From Tubiluchus corallicola (Eukaryota; Priapulida; Priapulimorpha; Priapulimorphida; Tubiluchidae): 21,163 nt of DNA. Positions 9,760-18,362 of the stretch are shown here, piece by piece (within the stretch, counting starts at the first letter, position 1; every line of letters starts with the position of its first letter). The stretch covers positions 1-21,163 of the forward strand of contig JAQGDQ010001916.1 in the NCBI GenBank assembly GCA_030141605.1. Direction: 5' to 3'. The notes beneath the pieces are model-generated. The model was not told the origin of the DNA, ran no database searches, and was given only the letters and a program-made list of their open reading frames with translations. The translations under genes were made by a program, and so were the position numbers.

Positions 9760-10050
9760 CAGATTTATCTCGCGAGTGGCAGCTCCATTACGTGGAGTCG
9801 TGACGACGATGTGTTGACATTGCTCGGGGGCATTCTCATGGGCACTGAATTTGGTCTCACTCTTCCGGAATGGATGAGCTTAATGGATTTGGAAAAAAGT
9901 ATAATGGCCTCTTTGTTTGGCGGCTTGGATGCATACACAATAGATGAAAGATTTTTGGGGCCATATCATTGGCAATTATTGAATAGGTTCACGGTTCACG
10001 GGAATTGCGACTGCTTTTGTACTAACGCTCGAATATTATTGCAGAAATGA
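9760..10050 (+). pseudogene. Second PC4-like helix region and unidentified tail
   Basis: This open frame begins at an acceptor-like TTTACTTGCAG. It contains GTEFGLTLPEWMSLMDLEKS, which fits the G-x-x-L-T-x-x-x-W-x-x-L helix that closes a PC4-like domain. It is followed by about 50 residues that I do not recognise (FGGLDAYTIDERFLGPYHW and beyond). It sits between the two copies of the first-half fragment, as expected if tandem PC4-like domains were duplicated and rearranged. It ends at a TGA and no complete domain can be read. Confidence 0.35.
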
Positions 10051-10155
10051 GAAAAAATTTTCCAAACAACATTGGAAGTGTTCAATTCGAACATAGATCA
10101 CAAAATTCGATTTGCTATTAGAAAAACGGAGGAGGATTTTTGACCACGACACGGG

Positions 10156-10435
10156 TTGACATGGACAAACAAAATAGTGTCTATTGACGTCGTTAGTCAT
10201 GCTAACAGCGTCGGTGGCAGACCCGGCACCTTAGAATCGCCGTTCGTGATTCATCTGGGCAGAGCGAATTATGTTTCAGTAGGCGGCATATTGCGCACCA
10301 AAATTTCAATTAGTAAAAAACACGTGATCGTACACGCAACTTTACCATCGATACCCGAAGAAAGGCTCACACCGTATGAATATGAACAATTATTTTTAAA
10401 AAAAGACCGTATCAATTTTATCATTGCTAAACAAG
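10156..10435 (+). pseudogene. PC4/Sub1-like (p15) domain fragment, copy 2
   Basis: This is the better preserved of the two copies. It reads FVIHLGRANYVSVG, RTKISIS, then a loop and the helix RLTPYEYEQLFLKKDRINFI, which matches the usual length and order of a PC4-like domain. The 200-bp core (10224-10423) duplicates 9491-9685 with many identical blocks. The open frame runs without a break into the N-terminal part of the tyrosine-recombinase-like sequence downstream. This is either a genuine fusion or the chance joining of two repeats. Confidence 0.5.
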
Positions 10436-11253
10436 AAGAACATAAAATGTGGATATCAGCTACATCAGCTGTTGCATCGTCAAGAATACTACTTGCATCC
10501 AGTGTGAAGACACGCTCTCGGATAAATGATGACTCCATGAAAGAGTTAAAAGAACAAGTAACGGACAAAATGGTGGCTGACGATGTACGGGATGTAGCCA
10601 TTCAGGATGAACTGATTGTATTATGGGGCAACATTTTATTAAATAAACTTGGCCCAAGACGACGCCATTCCATAGCTCAGAGGTGAAAGAACTTGGAAGG
10701 AAACGGGGTCTCCAAAAAAGTTAGAGGACTACATCCACCCGGGATGCTTTGACGAAATAGTCAATGCCGTTTTGTGGTTAAGCGGCTCTCATGTGTATGA
10801 AAACCACGTGACGGGAATGAACACTCCCTCTTTGGCAGTTTCATATGGCAACACCTCGAAACGTTGTGCAAATGTGCTAATCGGGCAGGCCATCCGAATC
10901 GGGGATAATAGCTTACTGAACAATGCGCGTGAATTTCTGGAACTTGTTAAAAATGGATGGAATGAGAAAGTGTCTGCTGTGGCTTTAGCTACGTTAAAGG
11001 CGAACAAATTTAGAAATCCTGAAATTTTACCAAAGACAGAAGATTGTGCAAAACTACGCGAATACTTAGACCAGCAAATCAGCCTTTTATCAGTGTCACT
11101 GACAAATAAGCCCCTCACTTCCACGTATGTTTCTTTGGCTGAACATTGTTTGGCTCGTGTCGTACTCTTTAACAAACGGAGGTCCAGCGAAGTCGCTCAT
11201 TTACTACTGGAAACCTTCTGTAACAGAAAAGACAATTGCAATAACCTCATTCC

Positions 11254-11269
11254 GGAAATCACTACAGGA
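11254..11269. repeat. Target-site duplication, left copy (16 bp)
   Basis: GGAAATCACTACAGGA occurs here and again at 11540-11555, bracketing the inserted sequence. The left copy belongs to the recombinase-like frame (EITTG). Confidence 0.85.
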
Positions 11270-11539
11270 AACCTAGCCACTGGGGGCGGCAAGCTAGCCC
11301 AACTCAGTGCCGGTCCCAAGCCCGGATAAATAGGGAGGGTTAGGGTCAGGAAGGGCATCCGCCTGTAAAAACTGAGCCAAAACCTTTTTATGAATGAGTC
11401 AAAATCAGAGAAGTGGATCTAATGCTAGGACGCCACCTGTAAGTAGCCCACAGATACATCGCCCTAACTCTGTGGACAAGCAAGGGAGAAGACTCATTCA
11501 CAACGGCAACCCCGCATAGGGAAAAGCTGAGAAGAAGAT
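11270..11539 (+). mobile_element. 5'-truncated non-LTR retroelement or SINE copy
   Basis: This 270-bp insertion is flanked by perfect 16-bp direct repeats, the hallmark of target-primed reverse transcription. It contains GCCGGTCCCAAGCCCGGATA and GTCAGGAAGGGCATCCGCC, blocks I recognise from abundant RTE-related non-LTR or SINE copies in fish and many aquatic invertebrates. It ends GGGAAAAGCTGAGAAGAAG, matching the usual GAA-rich 3' tail of that group. Orientation is therefore + with the tail at the right. It carries no coding capacity. Without it and one duplication copy, the surrounding frame continues from EITTG into LSDCEKQ, so the insertion post-dates the host element. Family placement is from memory and approximate. 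Confidence 0.75.
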
Positions 11540-11555
11540 GGAAATCACTACAGGA
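11540..11555. repeat. Target-site duplication, right copy (16 bp)
   Basis: This is identical to 11254-11269. The recombinase-like reading frame resumes directly inside it. Confidence 0.85.
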
Positions 11556-12461
11556 CTGAGTGACTGCGAGAAACAAATGATGAACAGGCTGGAATTGGTC
11601 GATGCACAAGGGAAGCAGAATAGACGTGTGCCTATTTTGTTGTTAAAAGACATGGTTGATGCAATTGAGCTTCTTGTAAAATTCCGAGCTCAGTGTGGCA
11701 TACCAACAGAAAATCTCTATCTGTTTGCTAAACCAAGCAATCAGCCGATGCAAGTGTGGAAGGTGTTAAATCAACTTGCAACTGATGGCGGATGTTCAAA
11801 CCCGGAAAATATGTCATCTAGCCGACTTCGTAAATACTTGACTACCGTTTAACAGTTGCTCGACATGGAAGAGTACGAGTTGCAATGGTTATCATGTCAC
11901 TTGGGACATAATGTAACTACACATAAGGCCTTCTACAGGCAGCATGATGCATGCGTCGAGATTGCAAAAGTGGGGAAACTCATTTGTGCAGCAGATCAAG
12001 GTGTACTAAACTAATGTTGTGGAAAATCTTTGAATGACATAAACATTGTGCATGAACCTGTCCCTGGGCAGGATGATTTTGATGACTCTTCAGAGAGCGG
12101 AATCTGCGAATCGAATCAAGGTGAGGATGATATGTTGGAGACAGAATATGATGACATTGAGATTTCCGGTGTCAAGAAAATGCCTAAGAAAAAACGCACG
12201 TGCGGAATTTGCTCTGACAGCGAGTCTGATATTGAAAGTGATATGTCAGAACCATCAAACAAAAAGAAAAGCTGTGGCAAGCATTTGCAAATAAAGAGAC
12301 TTTTTCATAGCCGAAACCGTTGGAGTGCAGACGAAACAGATATTTTAAAAAACAATTTGCGCTGCACCTTGCAAATCAAACATATCCTTCTAAGCAACAA
12401 ATGGATTTTTTTTCCAAGAAACACCTTTCGTTCAAAGAAAAGCGTGGATATGCAGGTATAA

Positions 12462-13317
12462 AATCAAAATTGCAGTACTTGATGAAGTCGTGAATCACCA
12501 TATCTTTTGCTTAAAAGGCCGACTCATTCCGACCTAGAGGACATTTTAATTTCTAAAGTTAGGACTAATTTTTTTAAATGAATAATTACTATGTTATCAA
12601 TTCAGTGTTCTTTATAATTTGTAGGCTACAGTTGCGCTTTTGTTAAAACATCTTGGAATTCAGTACAGAGTTGCACTAGTTTTTGCTCTTTTTTTTAAAA
12701 AAAGACATTATTTACTGTGTAATCGTTCAGTATTTCAGTTCTTTTTCTTTTAGTGTTAAATAAATTGAAAGTTAAAAACAGTTGTATTGAAATAAAAAAT
12801 ACCTAACTTGGCATATTCAAGATGTGACATTGGTTGTCATTCAAGGTAGAAAAAGACTTTATTGCTATTACAAAAAATTGTTTTTAACATTGCAGTTCTT
12901 TTTAAATTTATCTATTGAAATCTTTTTTTCAGAAAACTGCACATACTGAGAAATTTTGTTGGTAAAGTTTAGTTACGTATGTTGTGGTGGAATAGTAATG
13001 CTGTAATAGTGTAATGGTAAGGTGCGACTGTCACTCAAGTGTTTTTTCTTGTTTTCAATTTTGAATTCAAACATTGTTGCTGTTGGTAATTCAAGATTTT
13101 TGTTCAAATTGTCGACAGTAAATGGAAATCGTCAAATGTTGTGACAGGTGATCAATGCAGATAGGCATTTCACTACAATTTCATTGTTACTGTAATAGTT
13201 TAACAGTAATTATGCTAAGTTAAGATCGGTTACTTTTGGTTATAAATAAAAATAATAATTTTTCTCATGAAATTGTCGTGTAAAGTTTTAAATACAACTT
13301 GTTCCTTTGTTTCAATT
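12462..13317. other. Gene-free AT-rich stretch
   Basis: No credible gene is present. There is an AATAAA at 12759-12764 and several T-rich and A-rich runs. It separates the recombinase-like relic from the first virus-like island. Confidence 0.6.
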
Positions 13318-13707
13318 TATTTTGAAGGTTTAAAGGAGATGAGAATAGTAACATCAAACTGTGGAAGTGGAAAAACTCGTGACAAAATACCATCATGTTT
13401 GAAAGGTAGACCTGTAGGGCAAAAGGCTTATGTATTGGCACCAAATAGAGTAGTGGCTAGGGAAAATTATGAGTCTCTCAAGAAACTATGTCAAGAGCCT
13501 ATAGCCCTTAGGACATTCGATGCGAGCTTGGAAGAAAGGAAACCTGGACCTTGTAAAGTAGAGGTTATGGCACATGCCACAGCTTTGAATAGGTTTAGGA
13601 AAGGTAAACTTAATTTCAGAAATGCACTAGTCATAGTAGATGAGTGGCATTATGGAAATGAGGAGACCTACTATAATCAGGCTGCGGATGCCTGGAAGAG
13701 GGAAAAT
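13318..13707 (+). pseudogene. Endogenous flavivirus NS3-like helicase fragment
   Basis: The + strand frame encodes about 130 residues with the motif order of the flavivirus NS3 superfamily-2 helicase. Walker A is GSGKTR (13363-13380). Motif Ia is APNRVVA-x-E (13438 on). A motif Ib-like MAHATALNRF follows, and motif II is VDEWH (13636-13650). Spacing between motifs matches the family, in which NS3 unwinds RNA using ATP during genome replication. Motif II is usually DEAH; here Ala is Trp. The protease domain, motifs III to VI and the rest of the polyprotein are absent. The frame meets transposase sequence at about 13690 and stops at 13711. The sequence upstream of about 13318 shows no NS3 homology that I can see, so the methionine at 13267 is not a meaningful start. 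I read it as an old genomic copy of a flavi-like virus, not a functional gene. Confidence 0.8.
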
Positions 13708-13925
13708 CAATGACCATACATATAATACCAAAGCTAGTGTCCTACGTGTTTCCGAAGGCCATGACACCATTCAGTCCGGATTTAGAGTAACTGGAATCTA
13801 TCCTTTTCACTCCTGATGAATTCATGTCCAACTATGCGACAGAACGACCAGTTGCGGAAGCTGAACAACTTGCTCCGGATTCTATCGGGGCCCATCGAGG
13901 AGCATCCGTCAGACACATCTTAACC
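13690..13925 (+). pseudogene. C-terminal fragment of a pogo/Tigger/Jerky-type DDE transposase
   Basis: In frames other than the NS3-like one, the sequence encodes MTIHIIPKLVSYVFPKAMTP, then SGFRVTGIYPF, then DEFMSNYATERPVAEAEQL. This is the typical end of DDE_1 superfamily transposases (T-I-Y-N-I...A-F-x-K-A-x-T-P, G-F-x-x-T-G-I-x-P-F-N, D-E-F). Two frame changes, one around 13755-13765 and one at the PF/TPDEF junction (about 13794), break it. The catalytic DDE core is not in the window. It starts within a few bases of where the NS3-like similarity ends, so the viral fragment probably inserted into or recombined with this transposon copy. Confidence 0.7.
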
Positions 13926-14114
13926 TTATTGTTTATTTATTCAATATAATAATTTAGAAAAAAAAATTCTATGACAATTTCACAAACAAAGATGCTTGTT
14001 TAGATTACTAGTGTTATAAAAAGTTTCGTTAACGTCTTTGTTTACGTCTGCTCTTTACACTCATTTCCTGCAGACTCCTGCGCCGAACAGTCCCCGGTCA
14101 CGTGATCATTCTGA
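13926..14114. other. Short AT-rich spacer
   Basis: No gene is recognised. It lies between the transposase remnant and the second virus-like island. Confidence 0.5.
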
Positions 14115-14618
14115 TTGCGTCAGCACACTCCACCGAGGGAAGATGCCATGAACCATCGTCCTACGAAATTACCGGTGACAACATTTGGATATCAATCCTT
14201 GTGTCAGTCCGGCACTCGTCAACAGTATTTGTCTGATCAGCGCCCGAGGAAGGGAGTGGCTTTGGACTGCAGAATGCACGTCAGTAGACATTCAGTCTGT
14301 GCGGAACTTGTTTCTTCTGGATTTACGTCGTGGAATGTGGTGACCATCATATCGGTTCTCATGGTTTGCTTTAGTGGACTGTATTACAAATTGGTTACAT
14401 CAACACATGGATGGCAGAGAAGTGTGGAATTATCGAAATGGTTATGGAGACATTCTGTGCTGATATCAGTATTTTATGTCACCACAATGTATTATGAGGC
14501 GGTTTCGTTATTTCATGAAGTTCTGAGGAACCAGGATTTGACAAGGATCCCCCAGATTTGGAGGTTGCAGACTGGGACTCAAAGAACATGCCAAGAATGT
14601 TTTATGCGTGTGACATGA
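14115..14618 (+). other. Unidentified open frame with two hydrophobic segments
   Basis: A 167-codon + strand frame is long for this base composition. It contains two hydrophobic stretches, one around WNVVTIISVLMVCFSGLYY (14331-14387) and one around SVLISVFYVTTMYY (14454-14495), that could be membrane helices. No family is recognised. It overlaps the start of the nucleoprotein-like series in a different frame, and only one of the two is likely to be real where they overlap. It could be a viral or transposon fragment, or chance. Confidence 0.25.
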
Positions 14619-15686
14619 ACCCAGAGGAAGTTAAGATAGCACTCAAAATGGCTGCTATAAACAGATTTAGCACTAGTGCAGGAATTGCATTAGGAGCTTG
14701 GGCTATTAATAAACGATTTTCTTCAAGCGGAAAGTCAATTCAGGAATTGCTCGAGGGAGTAAAGGTCTTACATGAAGGGACCAACGCAGTTTATGCCTTC
14801 ACAGGTGAATTTCCACATCACAAAGAGATGACTATAAAGAGTTATCTAAAATTAACCTCAGACTCCAGAGGAGAAGAGCTGGGACCAAGCAAACACGGGA
14901 TCAAAATGAGACACAGGAGGAATCCTCCACGCATCAAGCAGGAAAATCCAAAAATCTCCAAACATTATGACTAATGACATTTATGATATCTGGGAAAAGA
15001 TTGAAAGTTATTTCGAAACATCAGCCACAGAGACTTTTGAATGGGAGTTGGACTCCATTTGCTTTTTAATCATGGTATTGTCCCGTGCTGCCCGGAAATC
15101 ACAAAGAGTGATAAATAAAGTTCTGAGCCAGGAGATTGAAAATTCTATGAACACAATAATGGCCAATTACAGACCAATTGGACTTAAGATTAATGAATTT
15201 CTCCCGAATGCCTATTACACTGCATTCTCCCGCCCCGAAAATTGTGCAACAGCTCATATTACTTTCGGACAATGTATAAGAGCTGGAAAAATTCATGATA
15301 AAGGAGAAGAAGAGCTAAATAGATATGCAGACTTTGCCGTCATGAGGCTTCGCTCACCCTCCCTCAACTCCTTGCACAGGCAGTAGAATCTACCAAGTTA
15401 GATAGGAACGAACTGTTAAAAAAGATAGCGTGCACTTGGACGATTAAGGAACTTTTGAGACTAAAAGCCTTCTGGAGAAAGTATGTGGGATTGCCTGACA
15501 AGTCGTATCTCTACGCGAAAGTATTCAATCAAAACGCATTTACAAACATCAGCACAAACAATAAGAGTCTTGACCACGGTTTTATTACATATTATAGCTG
15601 ACAAAGAAAACCCGAATGATCCTAGAGCCAGCGTTTGGCAGTATCAAAGATCAGTGGTTTATATGAAAATTCAACTGAGACTTTAG
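14558..15686 (+). pseudogene. Candidate negative-strand RNA virus nucleoprotein-like relic
   Basis: Coding-like segments follow each other on the + strand with frame changes. The segments are 14558 to about 14830, 14967-15360, 15341-15601 without an ATG, and a last piece to 15686. They have a helical, hydrophilic composition without signal or membrane segments, and short runs such as AAINRFSTSAGIALGAWAI and FLPNAYYTAFSRPENCATAH. Total length would be about 370-400 residues, the normal size for nucleoproteins of mononegaviruses and chuvirus-like viruses, which coat genomic RNA. The feel of the sequence and its place between two flavi-like islands make a viral origin likely, but I cannot place the family with certainty. 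At least three frameshifts show it is non-functional as a single protein. Confidence 0.4.
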
Positions 15687-15708
15687 AAGTTGTATAAGAG
15701 ACACTAAC

Positions 15709-15775
15709 ATTCGTTTATGTTAGTCCACCTGGTTTATATTTATTTATTCGTTTATGTACACTCACCTGGTTTACC
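15709..15775. repeat. Two-copy 37-bp tandem duplication
   Basis: ATTCGTTTATGT...CACCTGGTTTA occurs twice with a 37-bp offset (15709 and 15746), with a few changes. It is a minor local duplication just beyond the end of the nucleoprotein-like relic. Confidence 0.7.
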
Positions 15776-16579
15776 TTGCTGCAAGTTGGAATTATTGATC
15801 GCCGTCTAAAGAAGCCAACGCGAACTACTGGACAGGCAAGAACTAAAATAATTATGAACCGAGTTTGATATTTTCCACTAAATATTAAGTGAGAAATTAT
15901 AGAATGAACTCTGTGGTGAAAGCTGGAAAGCGATTTTAAACACTTGTTCAAATGTTTACCTCACAGTTCTAAGGCGCGTACAAGTTGTAGCGTGGCTTTA
16001 AACACCTACAGGACACCCCTGCAGGTAAAATAGTTTAACCCTGCAGGTTCTACAAAATCGTAGGCCTACAGCACAATGAAACCTGTTTCTTGCCCTGTCT
16101 ACACAACTTTTTTAAAGGTGGAGTTGACTGTACGTTTCTAGCAAAAAGTCGTAGCCGCGTTTGTATAACTTTGATTTCTTGGATACAGATAAAAAGTCTA
16201 AAAGTGCTTTAGAGATAAGAGCTTCTTCCTGGACATTCACACTGTGTTAACTGTGTTTTATTGAATGCTTGCTCTTACGCCTATTATAGTCAGTTTTGTA
16301 TTGATCAGCTGTTTTAATGTTGTTGTCCGCTTTAGTTATTCTGCAGTACGTGGCCCAGAGAAAATTTCTCGTATCTATGTTAAACGTGCGAAAATACCAT
16401 TATACAGCAACAGATATACGGAAAAATAGGTTGACAACTACAGTTACTAAACTGCACTTTTGTATAGGACTTACAATATTTACTGTTGCAGAATCACAGC
16501 TTTGTAATTTTGAGTGTCGTACTTAGTTTATGATAATACTTATTGATTCGCCAAATTATAGCAAATTAACAGGTACAAC
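15776..16579. other. Gene-free stretch with repeated CCTGCAGG words
   Basis: No supported gene is present. CCCTGCAGGT appears twice, close together (about 16017 and 16041), with a related CTACAGG at 16008. A 69-codon frame at 16317-16526 has no recognisable feature. Confidence 0.5.
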
Positions 16580-16636
16580 ATGGATGATCTGGAAAAGAAA
16601 ACTGTAAAAGAATTAAGAGAAATTCTCAAAGAAAAG
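16580..16636 (+). CDS. Possible first coding exon of a SAP-like protein
   Basis: An ATG in a reasonable context (ACAACATGG) opens 19 codons, MDDLEKKTVKELREILKEK, ending at AAAAG/GTATTC, a plausible donor in phase 0. The pattern L-x-x-x-T-V-x-E-L-R-x-x-L-K-E-K matches the first helix of a SAP domain, a DNA/RNA-binding helix-extended-helix fold of about 35 residues found in nuclear proteins and in some mobile-element proteins. The expected second half (GL-x-x-x-G-x-K-x-x-L) would have to come from a later exon, which I have not found in the window. Read through without splicing, the frame stops soon after. The NS5-like relic would lie in its intron. Confidence 0.35.
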
Positions 16637-16691
16637 GTATTCTCAAAGATATATTTCTCTGTATAGTTGGTGTGGTCCATGTACTACACAA

Positions 16692-16705
16692 CCCCCCCCC
16701 CCCCC
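16692..16705. repeat. Poly(C) run, 14 bases
   Basis: An uninterrupted C14 homopolymer, unusual in this AT-rich setting. It lies about 240 bp before the NS5-like relic. Confidence 0.9.
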
Positions 16706-16944
16706 GTCGCGATGCATACGGTGGTATAGGGATGGCACTGTTAAATGAGTCACCTCAAGCCACAGCAACAGCTTGGAATGTGGCATGAAAAAGATTGGGA
16801 AGTGGGCAGGTTCACAAACCTAGAACTTTGTACAACAGTTTTCTACAGGAACATTTCTAAATGCGAAATGAGTCAGACAGCCTGAATGCACCATGACTAG
16901 TTTGTGGTGCCAGTGGTGCAGACCGCTAAGATCTCATTAACGTA

Positions 16945-18362
16945 ATGTCAAATTTAGATAAAAATTTCCCGTTCTTTAGAGATTTCGATGAAGAAGAAAG
17001 TGTAATTAAGCCCAAGTATGTAAAAGTCTTCGATGCCACGCCAGGCCGTGGCGGCACCATACAATACATTTGCCAATCCACCCTTAATGCTGACATTCAT
17101 TTCTATCAGGACCCTCAAGATAAATGGCCCATTGAATACGACTATCTTAAGAACATAGCTGACACTCAAACTCTTTACCATCATGATAAATTTTCAAATG
17201 CCCTTGATAATTTTGATTTCGTGATCTGTGACTCTATCGATTCTCTCCATCTTCAGGCCATTTCTAGCATCGATTATATTTCGAAGTGTGAAGCAAAAGT
17301 TAAAAATAAAGGCACCTTTTGGTTTAGTATTGGGTTAGAACAAATTAAAAACTTAAATATTTTAAAATTAAATTTACAAACACTACAAATTTCACATATC
17401 TCCTAACGTTAAAGCAAATCAAGTTTATATTTTCCTCCAATGTTCTGAAAAATTAGATAACAAAGAAGGTTTAGTTGCTTGGTCCGCTTGGTATCAAATC
17501 ATGCATTTTGTTGTTCGTTATCGCATGCACGCTGTAGAAAATGCTTTTAAACGTAAAATGAAACAATTGACGTTAGCCCATCCTATTCTTTCTAAAGTTA
17601 AAGATAAGCCTTGCCACTACACAACCTTCTCCCCTACCCTAACATCAGACCGCTTTGAAACCATGTTTGAATGTAAGCATAACAAGCTCAAAATTAACCA
17701 TCGCCTTAACCGTATCGAAGCAATTTTGACTGATAATAAATTTAAGAAATCTGCTAGTAAACTCCAAAATTTAGAATATCTTAACGTAGAAGACATTAAG
17801 AAAGGATCCCGATTATGCCCAGGAAAATTAAGTAATCAAATTGTAATAGCAAAATGGAACACCGAAAAATCAAAAGTATCTGATGATTCCGTTTTAGTAG
17901 CTGACTTTTTAGGAAATTTAGTTAACAAAATTACCGGCGCTGATCCGTTTAACACCCCTGTTGTTCAAGTATCTAAAAACGCAACCTTAGTTCATTCTGC
18001 TGTAAAAGACCGCTTAGACCATCCAAATAAGCAATTATCCGACGAACAAATTACTCAACTCTTAGACGCTGCAGAATACGTATGTATGCCTCCATCCCAC
18101 CCTATCAAAATTGCAACCTGGGATGAATTAGGACAAACAAATTACTCAACTCTTAGACGCTGCAGAATACGTATGTATGCCTCCATCCCACCCTATCAAA
18201 ATTGCAACCTGGGATGAATTAGGAAATTTAATCAATAGACAAGGTGCTTTCTGGAATGTTAGATGATTGTCAAGATTTAGGAACTCTTTACGACCGCCCT
18301 GGTACTCGCGAAGTTGTATAACGTATAATTAACGATTTGCAAAAGTTCCAATTTTACAAAGG
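16945..18362 (+). pseudogene. Endogenous flavivirus NS5-like methyltransferase and polymerase start
   Basis: The first part has the FtsJ/NS5 2'-O methyltransferase layout: a SAM-binding GRGG motif in VFDATPGRGG (17026-17055), FDFVICD with the motif-IV Asp at 17230-17232, and a later strand VYIFLQC. The tetrad positions matching Lys182 and Glu218 of flaviviral NS5 appear to be Ser (17326-17328) and Gln (17420-17422). From about 17880 the text follows the N-terminal NS5 polymerase region: a VADFLGNLVNKI segment, KDRLDHP, then NLINRQGAF and LYDRPGTREVV. Palm motifs are absent. Lesions are a frameshift near 17400, a frame-breaking 91-bp duplication at 18042-18223, a shift near 18255, and a TAA at 18319. 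Normal NS5 is about 900 residues and caps and copies the genome; this covers roughly half and cannot be functional as it stands. Confidence 0.72.
18042..18223 (+). repeat. 91-bp tandem duplication inside the NS5-like relic
   Basis: Positions 18042-18132 are repeated at 18133-18223 with one mismatch near the start (18044/18135). The length is not a multiple of 3, so the second copy is read in another frame and stops at 18217. Near-identity implies the duplication is much younger than the integration. Confidence 0.95.

Larger units (their letters stand above)
10436..12461 (+). pseudogene. Broken metazoan tyrosine-recombinase-like gene
   Basis: Successive + strand segments match a large family of animal proteins with a C-terminal tyrosine-recombinase fold, best regarded as transposon-derived. 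The segments are 10436-10686 (IQDELIVLWGNILL, ending HSIAQR), 10712-11269, and 11540 onward. Diagnostic parts are GKQNRRVPILLL, the box SSRLRKYLTT, CHLGH followed by THKAFYR, and IAKVGKL. These correspond to the Arg, H/K-x-x-R, H/W and Tyr positions of tyrosine recombinases; the last Tyr is at about 11940. After this comes an acidic stretch, a Lys-rich stretch and a WSADE segment (RNRWSADETD) typical of the family tail. Damage includes two frame changes at 10683-10712, a TAA at 11850 right after the LRKYLTT box, a TAA at about 12013, and a retroelement insertion at 11270-11539. The gene cannot make a full protein. Confidence 0.65.

Noticed and set aside
10269-10657. Minus-strand frames of 110 and 65 codons
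   Set aside because: Shadows of the PC4-like and recombinase-like coding strand, which has recognisable motifs.
10789-11175. 128-codon minus-strand frame
   Set aside because: Shadow of the + strand recombinase-like frame at 10712-11269.
15715-15951. 78-codon minus-strand frame
   Set aside because: Covers the 37-bp duplication and has no recognisable motif.
16317-16526. 69-codon + strand frame before the SAP-like exon
   Set aside because: No domain or splice support; ends just upstream of the better-supported ATG exon.
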